A stretch of DNA of 64,000 nucleotides from Deltaproteobacteria bacterium. GTDB taxonomy: Bacteria > Desulfobacterota > Binatia > UBA1149 > SPBQ01. A model generated the notes under the pieces. That model saw only the letters and a list, made by a program, of their open reading frames with translations. It was not told the DNA's origin and ran no database searches. This document shows positions 30,801 to 39,997 of the stretch, in pieces; within the stretch, counting starts at the first letter, position 1, and every line of letters begins with the position of its first letter. The stretch covers positions 1 through 64,000 of the forward strand of contig JAJCZM010000051.1 of NCBI GenBank assembly GCA_029262375.1, written 5' to 3'. The position numbers were made by a program, and so were the translations under genes.

Positions 30801-32228
30801 ATGAGAGTCAGGCAAAGCAACGATGCAATGGCCGATCGGACGGATCGATATAAGCAACACACGAGCGATGGCGGAGCGTCCGTGGCCGAGCCGGCCGCCG
30901 ATGCCTACATGCCCACGGGTGATACGCTGTCGACCTACATGCGCGAGATTCGGCAGGTGAACCGCCTCACACGAGAGGAGGAGGTCGCGCTGTCGACGGC
31001 ACGGCGGACGTTCGACGAGCAAGCCGCCGATTGGGTACGTGCGCTTTCTCTCAGGACGGGCCTCGTCGATGGCCCCTACGCGTGCGATGTCGGGAGCCGG
31101 CTACGCAACGACGCGCGCGTCGCCATGTGCGGCAGCAGTGCCGGACAGTCGCGGACCATCGAGGCTTACTACGAGACGGTGCGCAGTCTGCGTGCGCGTT
31201 ACGCGGCCGAGTTGCGTGACGACGCCCCGCAAGACATCAAAGCCGCGGTCATCGAGCGAATGGGCCGGGTCCAACCACGCCGCGTCAATGCGATACTTGC
31301 CGCTCTGCAGGCCGAGAGCGAGGCGTGCGGACGAGCACTGCGTACCATGCGTGCAAAGGGCCGCAGCCGCCTCACGACGGTGTCCGCTGCCGGAGACGCC
31401 CTCGCGAAGAAAAGAGATGAGCGCGCACGTCGAAAGCTTGAGGAGATGGATCGGACGCAGGTGCTACCGGTCGATGAGTTGATGGGCGTTGTCGCGAGCC
31501 TGTCGGATCTGTTGCGTGAGAGTCACGACATCGCCGACCGCTTGGCGGAAACGAACCTGCGCTTGGTCGCTTCGATCGCCCGCAGCTTTACGACGGACAG
31601 GAACACGCTGATGGATCTCGTCCAGGAGGGAAACCTGGCGCTGATGAACGCGGCGAGGTACTTCGACCCGGAACGCGGCTGCGCGTTCAGTACGTTTGCC
31701 GCAACGGCCATCCGGCGACAGATCGGCGAGTATCTCGCCAAAGAATCGACGGTGCTGCACGTCTCGCAGGGAATGCACAAGCGCAGTCGGCAGGTACGCG
31801 CGGCGAAGGATGCGGTGCGCGCAGACGCGCAGTCCGGTGGAGATGTGCACGAGCCAACATTGGAGGAGGTCGCGCAGTACCTGGGAACGGACACAGAGAA
31901 CGTAGTCCAGACTCTCGATGCCGTGCAGATCGCCACTCGGTTGGACGTGCCGATAGGTGAAGGGCACGCGCCACGTATCGATCTGATTGCGGACGAAAGT
32001 GCAGAGGATCCTTGCGATACACTCGATGCGTTCGAGTCCTTCACGGCAATGACCAAGGCGCTGTCTCTGCTGACCGAACGCGAACGCCGAGTGCTCGAGC
32101 AGCGCTATGCCCACGACTCGGTAGTAGCCGATACATTGCAGAGTGTCGGTGACGACCTCGGCGTCACCCGTGAACGCGTACGCCAGATCGAGAGCCGCGC
32201 TCTGAGGAAGCTCCGATGCCCGAAGTAG
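30801..32228 (+). CDS. RpoD/RpoH-like sigma-70 family sigma factor
   Basis: A 475-residue primary-type sigma factor. Region 1.2 is DTLSTYMREIRQVNRLTREEE. A non-conserved insert of about 170 residues follows. Region 2 has NLRLVASIARSFTTDRNTLMDLVQEGNLALMNA and AFSTFAATAIRRQIGEYLAK. Region 4 is LTERERRVLEQRYA with the HTH GVTRERVRQIESRALRKLR. The region 2.4 sequence differs from RpoD (no WWIRQAI), so the promoter -10 specificity is probably altered: an alternative sigma, not the housekeeping one. The ATG at 30801 is chosen because GAGGAG lies 6 nt upstream; an in-frame ATG at 30762 has no such signal. Confidence 0.88.
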   Translation: MRVRQSNDAMADRTDRYKQHTSDGGASVAEPAADAYMPTGDTLSTYMREIRQVNRLTREEEVALSTARRTFDEQAADWVRALSLRTGLVDGPYACDVGSRLRNDARVAMCGSSAGQSRTIEAYYETVRSLRARYAAELRDDAPQDIKAAVIERMGRVQPRRVNAILAALQAESEACGRALRTMRAKGRSRLTTVSAAGDALAKKRDERARRKLEEMDRTQVLPVDELMGVVASLSDLLRESHDIADRLAETNLRLVASIARSFTTDRNTLMDLVQEGNLALMNAARYFDPERGCAFSTFAATAIRRQIGEYLAKESTVLHVSQGMHKRSRQVRAAKDAVRADAQSGGDVHEPTLEEVAQYLGTDTENVVQTLDAVQIATRLDVPIGEGHAPRIDLIADESAEDPCDTLDAFESFTAMTKALSLLTERERRVLEQRYAHDSVVADTLQSVGDDLGVTRERVRQIESRALRKLRCPK

Positions 32229-32348
32229 TGGACTGCATTTTGCCAGGGAACACGTCAGGAGCGACGGCGCTCATGCTGCTGCGTACGAGCGGGTGCCGTG
32301 GTGTGGCGCCGGTGGTAAGATCGTCGGGTCGGCAAGCGCCGAACCGCA

Positions 32349-32951
32349 ATGGCGCAGAAACCAAAATCCCAGATCACCGATGCATTGGTCGCATCACAGC
32401 AGGCCAAGGCAGCGTCGGGCCGTTCGCCATCGGCGGATACCCTTTTGCCCGACATCTACGACGAGCTGCGCGCTTTGGCCGCGCACTACCTCAAAGCAGA
32501 GCGGCCTGGTCACACGATCCAGGCTACCGCATTGGTCAACGAAGCGTATCTGCGCCTGGTGGACCAGTCCCGCGTCGAATGGAAGGGCAAGACGCATTTT
32601 TTCTCGGTCGCAGCGATAGCGATGCGTCGTATCTTGGTGGATCACGCCAGAGCGCGCCTGAGGGACAAGCGTGAAGGCGGACTGCAGCGGGTCACTTTCG
32701 TCGACGATCTGTTCGGGGATGGCGTCGGTGAGGTGGCCTTCGAAGATATCCTGGCATTGGACGAGGCGCTTACACAGTTGGCGGCGCTCGACGAGCGCCA
32801 AGCGCTTCTGGTCGAACACCGGTTCTTCGGTGGTATGAGTGTCGCAGAAGCCGCCGCGGAGTTAGGGATTCCCAAGCGAACAGCAGAGGCCGATTGGACG
32901 CACGCGAAGGCATGGCTGCGACGCGCACTCACCGAACAGAAGACCACATGA
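32349..32951 (+). CDS. ECF-type RNA polymerase sigma factor (TIGR02999-like)
   Basis: A 200-residue ECF sigma factor. Region 2 begins LLPDIYDELRALAAHYLK and continues with HTIQATALVNEAYLRLVDQ, the hallmark of the ECF group found next to Ser/Thr kinases in Acidobacteria, Planctomycetes and relatives. Region 4 holds LDERQALLVEHRFFGGMSVAEAAAELG and KRTAEADWTHAKAWLRRAL. Its stop overlaps the kinase start in an ATGA, so the pair is translationally coupled and the kinase probably controls it. No anti-sigma gene is visible. The 120-bp upstream gap contains GGGAACACGTC, faintly ECF-promoter-like. Confidence 0.92.
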   Translation: MAQKPKSQITDALVASQQAKAASGRSPSADTLLPDIYDELRALAAHYLKAERPGHTIQATALVNEAYLRLVDQSRVEWKGKTHFFSVAAIAMRRILVDHARARLRDKREGGLQRVTFVDDLFGDGVGEVAFEDILALDEALTQLAALDERQALLVEHRFFGGMSVAEAAAELGIPKRTAEADWTHAKAWLRRALTEQKTT

Positions 32952-35560
32952 TGGATTCGCAACGCCACGCACGAGCCAAGGAACTGTTTCTCGAGGCGTT
33001 GTCGACGCCGAACCAGGAGCGCGCAACGCTCCTCGAAAGGCAATGCGGCGGCGATGCACTGCTGCGCCGTGAGGTTCTCGACCTTCTGAGCTACGCGGAC
33101 GATGGCGACGACTACACCATCAGCGCCAAGCGCGGAAAACTCGAGGCAGGCCTGGCCGCTAGCGCGGTCAGCCGCGTAGAGCCGGCGAAGTACGAACGCG
33201 GACACGTGTTCGCGGAGCGCTACCGCATCGTCGGATTGCTCGGACAGGGGGCGATGGGCGACGTCTACCGGGCATTCGATACGACGCTCGACGTCGAAGT
33301 CGCGCTCAAATTGATCCACGACCCCGATCCGAGCCTGATCGAACGTTTGCAGGAGGAAGTGCGACTGGCCCGAGAGGTCACACACCCGGCGATCTGCCGA
33401 GTCTACGACATCGGTGAGCATCACGGAGAGCATTTCCTGACGATGGAGTTCGTCGAAGGCGAGGACCTGCGCGAACTGTTGTCGCGGCTCGGGAAGCTCG
33501 CGGCTGACGACGTCTACACGATCGCGCTGCAGCTGTGCGAAGGGCTGGTAGCTGCGCATGGGCACGGAGTTCTGCATCGCGATCTGAAACCGTCGAACAT
33601 CATCTTGGATTCGAACGGGAAAGCGGTCATCGCAGACTTCGGCATCGCGACGACAACGGGAAATGACGGCGACGACTCGATCGCGGGCACTCCGGCGTAC
33701 ATGGCGCCGGAGATTCTCGCCGACGGCGCCGCCGCGTCAGAGCAGAGCGATTTCTTCGCGTTGGGGGTTTTGCTCTATGAACTCGCGACCGGAGAGCGCA
33801 TCGCCGGCGAACGAGACATCGAGGAGATCGCAAGCAAAGCGCGGTCGCTGGCGTCGCGCGTCCCCGACCTGGATTCACGCTTGACCTCACTCGTTGCGCA
33901 GATGCTCGAAGGCAATCCGGACAAACGGCCGCGGTCCGCCGAGGAGGCTTTGCGCGGACTCACGAGTACTACCGCCACTCGCAGGGATCGCTCTATACGA
34001 CGCGCGATCGTTGCCGGCGCGTTGGCTGCGGCCGCCGTCGTTGTGGCTGTCGTCGCGTTCGATCACGCCCAGGCACCTCGTGAGACGGTCGAGTCGTCGG
34101 TCGCGCGCTCTGTCGAGCGTCTTGGCAAATCGCTACCTTCCTCAGGCGTCGCGTCGGCGGCCCTGGTCCGCCTGGCGTTCCTCGGCTTGGACGACACGGC
34201 GGTGCGAGTCGGCAACCCTCACCTGGCGAATGCAATACGTGACGAAATCATTGATGGCCTGTCGGCGCGCGTGGAGCTCGACGTGATCACGGGCGACGCG
34301 ATGGATCGGTTCAGCGCAGGTGGAGGGACGGCCGAGTCGGTCGGGGTGGAACTCGGCGCCGACTACATCGTGCGCGGCCGCGTCGAACGCGACGACGGCG
34401 ACATTCTCATATCGGTTCGTCTGGCGGACGCGCAGGCCGGCGGCAAGCTGTGGTCGCGAGTGTATCGCGCGCCGCTACATCCCGAAGGCTTACGTGCGAT
34501 GGAACACGACCTCGTAGACCAGCTTGCGGTTGCAGTCCAGGCGCATCGACGCAGCAAGCAACGCGCCCGGCGAACAAAGTCTGTTGGAGAAGGCAAGAGC
34601 GCCGATGCAGATACGTTGTGGCGTCGAGCCGATCGTTTCGCGAATCCGTGGACAAAAACCAAGCTACAGCGCGTAACGAAGATGTTGAGGCGCGCAATCG
34701 CACTCGATCCCGAACACGCGAGGTCGTTCGCGTCGCTCGCGTCGGCGCTGGTTCTGCGTGCCGACCGCGGCTGGTCGGCCGAGCGCCGCGGCAGCTACGA
34801 CGAAGCGGAAGTGTTGGCCAGACGCGCATTGTCCCTGGACGAGTCACTGCTGGAGCCGCACGTGACATCGGCGCGGGTATTCAGCGTTCGCGACTGGAAC
34901 TGGGCGCGCGCCGAGTCGGCGCATCTAGCGGCTCTCGAACGCGACCCGGAATCGAACACCGCACTAAACGCTTACGCGGAGTTCCTCTCTTTTCAAGGTC
35001 GCTTCGATGCCGCAATCGAGCACGCACTGCGCGCGGTAGACCAGGATGCGACGTCTGCGCTCACCTTACGTAGTACCGCTGCGCGGCTGTACGAAGCGCG
35101 CTCGTTCGAGCGTGCTGCGGCACTCGCGCGGCTGGCGTCGGTGCTCGACGATACCGACGGTGAGATATTCGGGCTACTCGCGATGATCGCGCTGGAACGC
35201 GGCGAGTACGAGGATGCAATCGCCAACTCGCAGCGTCTGATCCCATTGATGGGACGCAATGCTGACACGTTGGCGAGACTGGCGTACACGCATCATCGTG
35301 CCGGCGACCAAGATCAGGCCTACGCCTTGAGCTCGGAAGCGGCCGAGCTGGGCACGATGGACGTCGCGTCGCGCCTCCTAGCCGCGCTGGCAACGGATCG
35401 TCCGGACGACGGGATCGCAGCGCTAGACGACGCGCTGCGCACGCACGACCCGTTGGCGCTGCGTCTCGAGATCGATCCCGTCATCGATCCGCTGCGAGCG
35501 CATCCGTCGTATTCGAGCCTGAGCCGTCGCTTGGGCATGCCTGTTGGATTGCATCCGTAG
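32948..35560 (+). CDS. Ser/Thr protein kinase with TolB-like and TPR region
   Basis: An 870-residue membrane kinase. A short N-terminal helical segment precedes the kinase domain (about 90-340): YRIVGLLGQGAMGDVY, catalytic loop LHRDLKPSNIILD near 210, DFG as ADFGIA near 230, and an APE-like MAPEIL. A membrane helix lies at about 353-374. The outer part starts with a TolB-N-like region (FLGLDDTAV, SARVELDVITGD, GADYIVRGRVERDDG), then degenerate TPRs to the end. This kinase-TolB-TPR layout is known in Acidobacteria and Myxococcota. It starts at 32948 inside the ECF stop (ATGA). It probably regulates the ECF sigma by phosphorylation. Confidence 0.92.
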   Translation: MMDSQRHARAKELFLEALSTPNQERATLLERQCGGDALLRREVLDLLSYADDGDDYTISAKRGKLEAGLAASAVSRVEPAKYERGHVFAERYRIVGLLGQGAMGDVYRAFDTTLDVEVALKLIHDPDPSLIERLQEEVRLAREVTHPAICRVYDIGEHHGEHFLTMEFVEGEDLRELLSRLGKLAADDVYTIALQLCEGLVAAHGHGVLHRDLKPSNIILDSNGKAVIADFGIATTTGNDGDDSIAGTPAYMAPEILADGAAASEQSDFFALGVLLYELATGERIAGERDIEEIASKARSLASRVPDLDSRLTSLVAQMLEGNPDKRPRSAEEALRGLTSTTATRRDRSIRRAIVAGALAAAAVVVAVVAFDHAQAPRETVESSVARSVERLGKSLPSSGVASAALVRLAFLGLDDTAVRVGNPHLANAIRDEIIDGLSARVELDVITGDAMDRFSAGGGTAESVGVELGADYIVRGRVERDDGDILISVRLADAQAGGKLWSRVYRAPLHPEGLRAMEHDLVDQLAVAVQAHRRSKQRARRTKSVGEGKSADADTLWRRADRFANPWTKTKLQRVTKMLRRAIALDPEHARSFASLASALVLRADRGWSAERRGSYDEAEVLARRALSLDESLLEPHVTSARVFSVRDWNWARAESAHLAALERDPESNTALNAYAEFLSFQGRFDAAIEHALRAVDQDATSALTLRSTAARLYEARSFERAAALARLASVLDDTDGEIFGLLAMIALERGEYEDAIANSQRLIPLMGRNADTLARLAYTHHRAGDQDQAYALSSEAAELGTMDVASRLLAALATDRPDDGIAALDDALRTHDPLALRLEIDPVIDPLRAHPSYSSLSRRLGMPVGLHP

Positions 35561-35563
35561 CGA

Positions 35564-36385
35564 TCAACGCGTGCTCGATCCGAGTGTTCGCCGAATCATG
35601 AGCCGCTCGTAGAGTCGCGGAACCAGGCGCGCGACCCAATACGATAGCACTGCCTCGCGGGGAAAGAGCAGCAACCGCTTGTTGCGCTCGGCTGCGCGTA
35701 CGACCGCGTCCGCTAGCGCTTGCGGGCTCGCGGGTCTGCGAACACCGCTTCTCGCGCCGGCCGGTGACTGATCGCCATGCGGTCCAAGCGCGTGGTCGCC
35801 AATGGGCGTGTCGATAAAGGACGGGCAGACGAGCAACACGCGTAGGCCGTCGTCGCGGTGCTCGGCACGCAGAGAATCGAAGAAGCCGTGCAGCGCATAC
35901 TTGCTGGCGCTGTAGCCGGTGCGCGTCGCCAGCGGGGCGATGCCGGCAACACTCGAGGTCACGATGACCTGGCCTCGTCGCTCCAACAGAGCTGCGAGCG
36001 CGGCCTTGGTGCAGTGGACGGCTCCGAAGAAATTGACATCCATCACGCGGCGTAGCACATCGACGTCGGTCTCATGAAACGCGCCGAGGTGGGTGATACC
36101 GGCGTTGTTGACCAACACGTCGATGCCGCCCAGCACTTCGATCACTCGCTCAATGGCGGCAGTGCAGTCGGCCTGCGACGTAACATCGCAGCGAAGCGCG
36201 AGCACGGGTACTCCGGTCGCTTCGATCGGCTTTGCAACCTGCCGCGTTGATTCCTCGTCGCGATCGAGCAAGGCCACGGCGGCACCCTCGCGTGCGAAGC
36301 GTTGCGCCAGTGCAGTGCCGATGCCGCCGGCTGCGCCGGTAATGACCACGACCTTGCGATCGGTTGTGGGTGTTTCAGGAGCCAA
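35564..36385 (-). CDS. Short-chain dehydrogenase/reductase (classical)
   Basis: A 273-residue classical SDR. The cofactor motif is TGAAGGIG, followed by NNAG (VLVNNAGITH), catalytic Ser in TSSVAG, and YxxxK in GYSASKYAL. The C-terminus (residues about 240-273) ends with a hydrophobic segment, AVLSYWVARLVPRLYERLMI, seen in membrane-associated SDRs acting on lipids or steroids. It overlaps the upstream epimerase gene by 11 bp, so the two are translationally linked in a minus-strand operon with the ThDP enzyme. Cofactor preference is not clear from sequence; an Asp after beta-2 (LLDRDEE) suggests NAD(H). Confidence 0.9.
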   Translation of the reverse strand: MAPETPTTDRKVVVITGAAGGIGTALAQRFAREGAAVALLDRDEESTRQVAKPIEATGVPVLALRCDVTSQADCTAAIERVIEVLGGIDVLVNNAGITHLGAFHETDVDVLRRVMDVNFFGAVHCTKAALAALLERRGQVIVTSSVAGIAPLATRTGYSASKYALHGFFDSLRAEHRDDGLRVLLVCPSFIDTPIGDHALGPHGDQSPAGARSGVRRPASPQALADAVVRAAERNKRLLLFPREAVLSYWVARLVPRLYERLMIRRTLGSSTR

Positions 36386-37349
36386 AGCGCAGCTCCCGGA
36401 ATTTCTCGAAGCATTCGGCGCTCGAATACGACGGCGTAAACCCGAATTCCGTCTTGAGGCGATGGTTGCCGAGTACCGGTCGATAACGCAGAAATTTCAC
36501 CTGCTCGGGGCCGCTCTGCGTTAGATGAAGCGTCTTTGCGACACGCAGTGCGCTTTCGAGAACGACGCTCGGCAAGGCCACGTAGGGCTTGCCGAGCCTT
36601 TGCGCGATCTCGGCCAGCGTGATGACACCGTCGCCGGTCAGGTTGTAGATGCCGGTACGGCGCTCGCGGATACCCTTCACGATGCAGCAGGCAACGTCGG
36701 AATCCCAGATCAACACGAAGGGCGCGTCTGAGCCGCGCACTCCGACAATGAACGGCCGCTCGAATAGCGCCGTTATCGGGTTGGCGGCGCTATCGCCGAG
36801 AACCGTGCCGGGCCGGAAGATGAGCTGGGCGAGTTCCGGGTGCGCTTCTCGCGCACGCGCGAGCATCTCTTCGACGAGTCTTTTGTGGCGAGAGTATGCA
36901 AACTCGTCGTTGCCGCGCAGCGCATCGGTTTCAGACAGTAGCGTAGGATTGTCTGCATGGTAGCCGTAGGCCGCGCCGCTACTCGTATAGACGAGATGGG
37001 AGACGCCCGCGCGCAGCGCACAGTCGAGAACGTTCTGCGTGCCGATCACATCAATAGAGTATTCCAGATCACGCGAGCTGTGTTTGCCCGGTGTCACGAC
37101 CGCAGCCAGATGCACGACGGTATCGATCTGTTCGGCGACAAGCAGGTCGGCAAGGTTCGAGTCACGGATGTCCCCCGCGCGATATTGCACGCCCGATAGC
37201 CGCTCGCGTTCAGGCGGTAGGCGCAGGTCCAAGGCAACGACATTCTCGATTCCTTCGAGGTCGGTTGCGAGACGCGCTACGACCTGGTGCCCGATCAGGC
37301 CCGACGCCCCCGTTACCAGAACGCAGCGAGCGGCCCGCGTTGCGGTCAT
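36375..37349 (-). CDS. NAD-dependent epimerase/dehydratase family (extended SDR)
   Basis: A 324-residue extended SDR. The N-terminal motif is TGASGLIG, then HLAAVVTPG, catalytic YTSSGAAYG and YxxxK as YSRHK. Members act on nucleotide sugars, sterols or dihydroflavonols; no substrate can be chosen. The start at 37349 (MTATRAA) is preferred over an upstream in-frame extension of 31 residues that lies within the ThDP gene. It overlaps that gene by 4 bp (ATGA-type junction) and the SDR gene by 11 bp. Confidence 0.88.
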   Translation of the reverse strand: MTATRAARCVLVTGASGLIGHQVVARLATDLEGIENVVALDLRLPPERERLSGVQYRAGDIRDSNLADLLVAEQIDTVVHLAAVVTPGKHSSRDLEYSIDVIGTQNVLDCALRAGVSHLVYTSSGAAYGYHADNPTLLSETDALRGNDEFAYSRHKRLVEEMLARAREAHPELAQLIFRPGTVLGDSAANPITALFERPFIVGVRGSDAPFVLIWDSDVACCIVKGIRERRTGIYNLTGDGVITLAEIAQRLGKPYVALPSVVLESALRVAKTLHLTQSGPEQVKFLRYRPVLGNHRLKTEFGFTPSYSSAECFEKFRELRFGS

Positions 37350-39109
37350 TTCCCAGGCTCCATGTGCATCGCCTTGAAGACGTCGAGGCCCGGAGCCCAC
37401 ATGTGCGCGACGGGATCCACATCGATGTGAATGACCGAGCATTCGCCGCTGCCGATGGCGCGCTCGAGCGCCGGTCGCAGCTCACTCGCTCGCGAAACGC
37501 GCTCACCGTAAGCGCCCATCGCACCGGCCATTTGATCGAATCGGATTTCACAAAAATCGGTATTGATGGTTCGCTCGGACGGCAGCGATTTCTTTTCCAT
37601 CATCAGGGCCGCGTCCATGGCGATGCCTTGTCCGAACTTCACCATGCCCCACTGCAAATCGCAGATGACAAGATAGATCACCGCAAGATCGTTGCGCACC
37701 GCCGTTTCGATTTCCTGCGGATGAAACCCCATCGCGCCGTCGCCGATGATGCAGTAGACCTGCCGGTCAGGGCAGGCGACCTTTGCGCCGAGCGCCTGGC
37801 CTACGCCCGCACCGAGCATGCCGAACTTGAACGTGCTCAGCATCGCGCCGGGCGTTCTGTTCTCGTGATAGAGGTTCGTCCAAACGGCGGTGTTGCCGCC
37901 ATCGATCACGACGATGGCGTCGTCGTCGAAAACCTCGCGGCAGATCAGCGGTACATGCGCCGTGTGCATTGGTTGAGCGTCGAGAGGGGTAGGGATCTCG
38001 GCGAGGAAGTCACGCATTTCCTTCTTGGTCGCCGTGTATTCATCGAGCCGCGCGCGCCGACCGCCGAGATGCGGTGACGGGTCTCTTTGCTGCAACTCGG
38101 CGAGAAGGGCTTGGAGAAAAGTGCGAATGTCAGAATGGACGGCGATGTCGACGGGCTTGTTCACACCGAGTACTTCCTCATCGGTATCGACTTGGATCAC
38201 TCGTTGAGCGTCGGGCTCAGCCCAGTAGGGAGGCTTCCCCCACCAATCGGTTTCGCCGAAGCGTGTGCCGAGTGCGAGTACCACGTCGGCGCTCTGGCGG
38301 ACTTCGTCGACCAGCGGCGGCAGCAGTGGGATCGCATTGGCGAGTCGTTCGTCAACCGCGGGGCGGCCGCCCCAGCTCGCTGTGATCGGGGCGTGGATTG
38401 TTGTCGCGAGTTCGGTCATGAGATCGGCTGCGCCCGCGTGTACGACTCCGCTACCGGCCTGGATCAACACGCGCTCCGCACCGTTGAGCAAATCGGCCGA
38501 CCGGCAGATCTGCTCGGCAGACGGCACCAGTGGATCGGTGCGCCGGTAACGCTCGGGTGCGGTCAGTTGCACGACGTCGTCGAACGATCCGTTCAGGACG
38601 TCTTCAGGAATCGTCACGTGCACGACGCCGGGACGTCCGCGATGCGAGACGCGCAACGCGCGTCGCATCGTCTGAGGAAGACGTTCGAAAGACATCGCAG
38701 CGCCCGACCACTTCGACATGGGCTTGATGACTCCGACTTGATCGAAGTACTGAAAGGTTCCACCGCGGTCCGGCCCGACGATGGGTGCGCGGCGCCAACT
38801 CGTGATGACCAACACGCGATTGCCCTCTCCGTTTTCGACGGCCACTCCGGGCAGAACATTGGCAGCACCGGGTCCGTTGCTGGCGATGCACACTCCGAGC
38901 CGGCCGGTTACGCGCGCATACGCACCGGCCATATGCACGGCGGTACTTTCGTGGCGCGGCGTAATCAGACGAATGCCGTGCCGGCCGAGGCTCGAGTAGA
39001 GCCCGAAATAGGAGCCGTCGATGATCCCGAAGACGACTTCAACGCCCTCGGCCTCGAGCATCGTGGCGATCAGTTCACCGCCGCTCATGGCTTGTGTCGT
39101 AGGTGTCAC
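37346..39109 (-). CDS. Thiamine-diphosphate-dependent enzyme (acetolactate synthase-like)
   Basis: A 587-residue three-domain ThDP enzyme. The Pyr domain has the catalytic Glu in PRHESTAVHMAGAYAR (near residue 49), the middle domain carries ASWGGRPAVDERL, and the PP domain has GDGAMGF (near 456), the metal site ending in VICDLQWG. It resembles acetolactate synthase/oxalyl-CoA decarboxylase/benzaldehyde lyase relatives, so the donor is probably a 2-oxo acid or 2-hydroxyacyl-CoA. The GTG at 39109 has GGAGG 5 nt upstream. It is the first gene of a three-gene minus-strand operon, divergent from a TetR regulator and next to acetoin-dehydrogenase-like genes. Confidence 0.85.
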   Translation of the reverse strand: MTPTTQAMSGGELIATMLEAEGVEVVFGIIDGSYFGLYSSLGRHGIRLITPRHESTAVHMAGAYARVTGRLGVCIASNGPGAANVLPGVAVENGEGNRVLVITSWRRAPIVGPDRGGTFQYFDQVGVIKPMSKWSGAAMSFERLPQTMRRALRVSHRGRPGVVHVTIPEDVLNGSFDDVVQLTAPERYRRTDPLVPSAEQICRSADLLNGAERVLIQAGSGVVHAGAADLMTELATTIHAPITASWGGRPAVDERLANAIPLLPPLVDEVRQSADVVLALGTRFGETDWWGKPPYWAEPDAQRVIQVDTDEEVLGVNKPVDIAVHSDIRTFLQALLAELQQRDPSPHLGGRRARLDEYTATKKEMRDFLAEIPTPLDAQPMHTAHVPLICREVFDDDAIVVIDGGNTAVWTNLYHENRTPGAMLSTFKFGMLGAGVGQALGAKVACPDRQVYCIIGDGAMGFHPQEIETAVRNDLAVIYLVICDLQWGMVKFGQGIAMDAALMMEKKSLPSERTINTDFCEIRFDQMAGAMGAYGERVSRASELRPALERAIGSGECSVIHIDVDPVAHMWAPGLDVFKAMHMEPGK

Positions 39110-39164
39110 AACTACCTCCGTAGTCGGCCGGCTTGCCCGGCCAGGAGCGCATGGACCTCGTTCC

Positions 39165-39198
39165 TTGAACCAATTGTTAACATGCTTCACAATGTGAA
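39165..39198 (+). promoter_or_regulatory. Putative TetR promoter and operator
   Basis: A -35 (TTGAAC, 39165-39170) and a -10 (CACAAT, 39188-39193) are spaced by 17 bp. A perfect 13-bp palindrome, TTCACAATGTGAA (39186-39198), covers the -10. The regulator's ATG at 39200 falls about 7 bp after the -10, so the transcript looks leaderless and self-repressed. GTTAAC just upstream adds AT-rich spacing. Inferred from sequence only. Confidence 0.5.
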
Positions 39199-39199
39199 T

Positions 39200-39997
39200 A
39201 TGAGTTACGATGAGTCAAGCGAAGGCCGTAAGCGTGTGCTGCGCAAGCGCCAGGTCCGCACCCAACGCGTTTTGGCCACCGCCATGAGACTGGTCCAGGA
39301 GCGCGGTATGGACGGGTTCACGCTCGGCGACCTGGCGGCCGAACTCGACTATTCGGCCCCTGCGCTCTACCGCTATTTCCCTTCAAAAGACGCGTTGGTG
39401 GCCGAGCTGCAACGCAGCGTGACCAATGCGCTGGACCGTGCGTCGCAGCTGCTTGTCGAGCGCTGCGCCGAGTGGTGTGATGCGAACGACGTCGACGAGG
39501 ATCTACGCACGCTGCTGCCACTCGTCGGGACCGCCGTTCACTACGATCGATTCGCCGCCGACGCCCCCGAACTATTTGGATTGCTCTCGCTAGGCCTCGG
39601 AAGTCCAGAGCGCATGCTCGACGACGACCAGGCACGAAGCGTCATCGAATCGGCCGACGGCATCTTTCGCCGATTGGCCCGCCAGTTCGACGCCGCCGAC
39701 AGCGCGAAGAGCTTGCAACCCGGCGAGGCCATGTCGCGTGCGGTTGTCCTATGGGCGGCACTCCAGGGAGTCGTTCAATTGCGTAAGATCCGCCACCTGT
39801 TGCCCGACGCACTCGACTCACGTCAACTGCTGGAGACCGTCGTGTATGGGCTGTTCGAAGGGTGGGGTGTCGCGCGTGCTAGCGTGACACGGGCGCTGGA
39901 GCTTGGTTCGGAGTTCCAACTGTTCGATGCATCCGTCGATCCCGGCTTCGAAGTGCTCGAGCCCGCTCCCGCACTCGCCACGGCGGTAGAGTCGTGA
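39200..39997 (+). CDS. TetR/AcrR-family transcriptional regulator
   Basis: A 265-residue regulator. The N-terminal HTH region reads RTQRVLATAMRLVQERGMDGFTLGDLAAELDYSAPALYRYFPSKDALVAEL in separated segments, the standard TetR DNA-binding domain. The C-terminal domain is unconserved, as usual. An ATG at 39182 is the alternative start; 39200 is chosen because the palindrome and -10 would otherwise lie within the coding sequence. The gene overlaps the dehydrogenase gene (GTGA) and diverges from the ThDP operon; it probably regulates both sides. Confidence 0.87.
   Translation: MSYDESSEGRKRVLRKRQVRTQRVLATAMRLVQERGMDGFTLGDLAAELDYSAPALYRYFPSKDALVAELQRSVTNALDRASQLLVERCAEWCDANDVDEDLRTLLPLVGTAVHYDRFAADAPELFGLLSLGLGSPERMLDDDQARSVIESADGIFRRLARQFDAADSAKSLQPGEAMSRAVVLWAALQGVVQLRKIRHLLPDALDSRQLLETVVYGLFEGWGVARASVTRALELGSEFQLFDASVDPGFEVLEPAPALATAVES

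Noticed and set aside
37091..38077. Plus-strand frame opposite the ThDP gene
   Set aside because: The minus strand carries a complete ThDP enzyme here; the plus frame has no domain or start signal.
38087..39181. N-terminal extension of the TetR gene by some 370 residues
   Set aside because: The extension is antisense to the ThDP gene and lacks domains; TetR homology begins at about 39200, after the palindrome.
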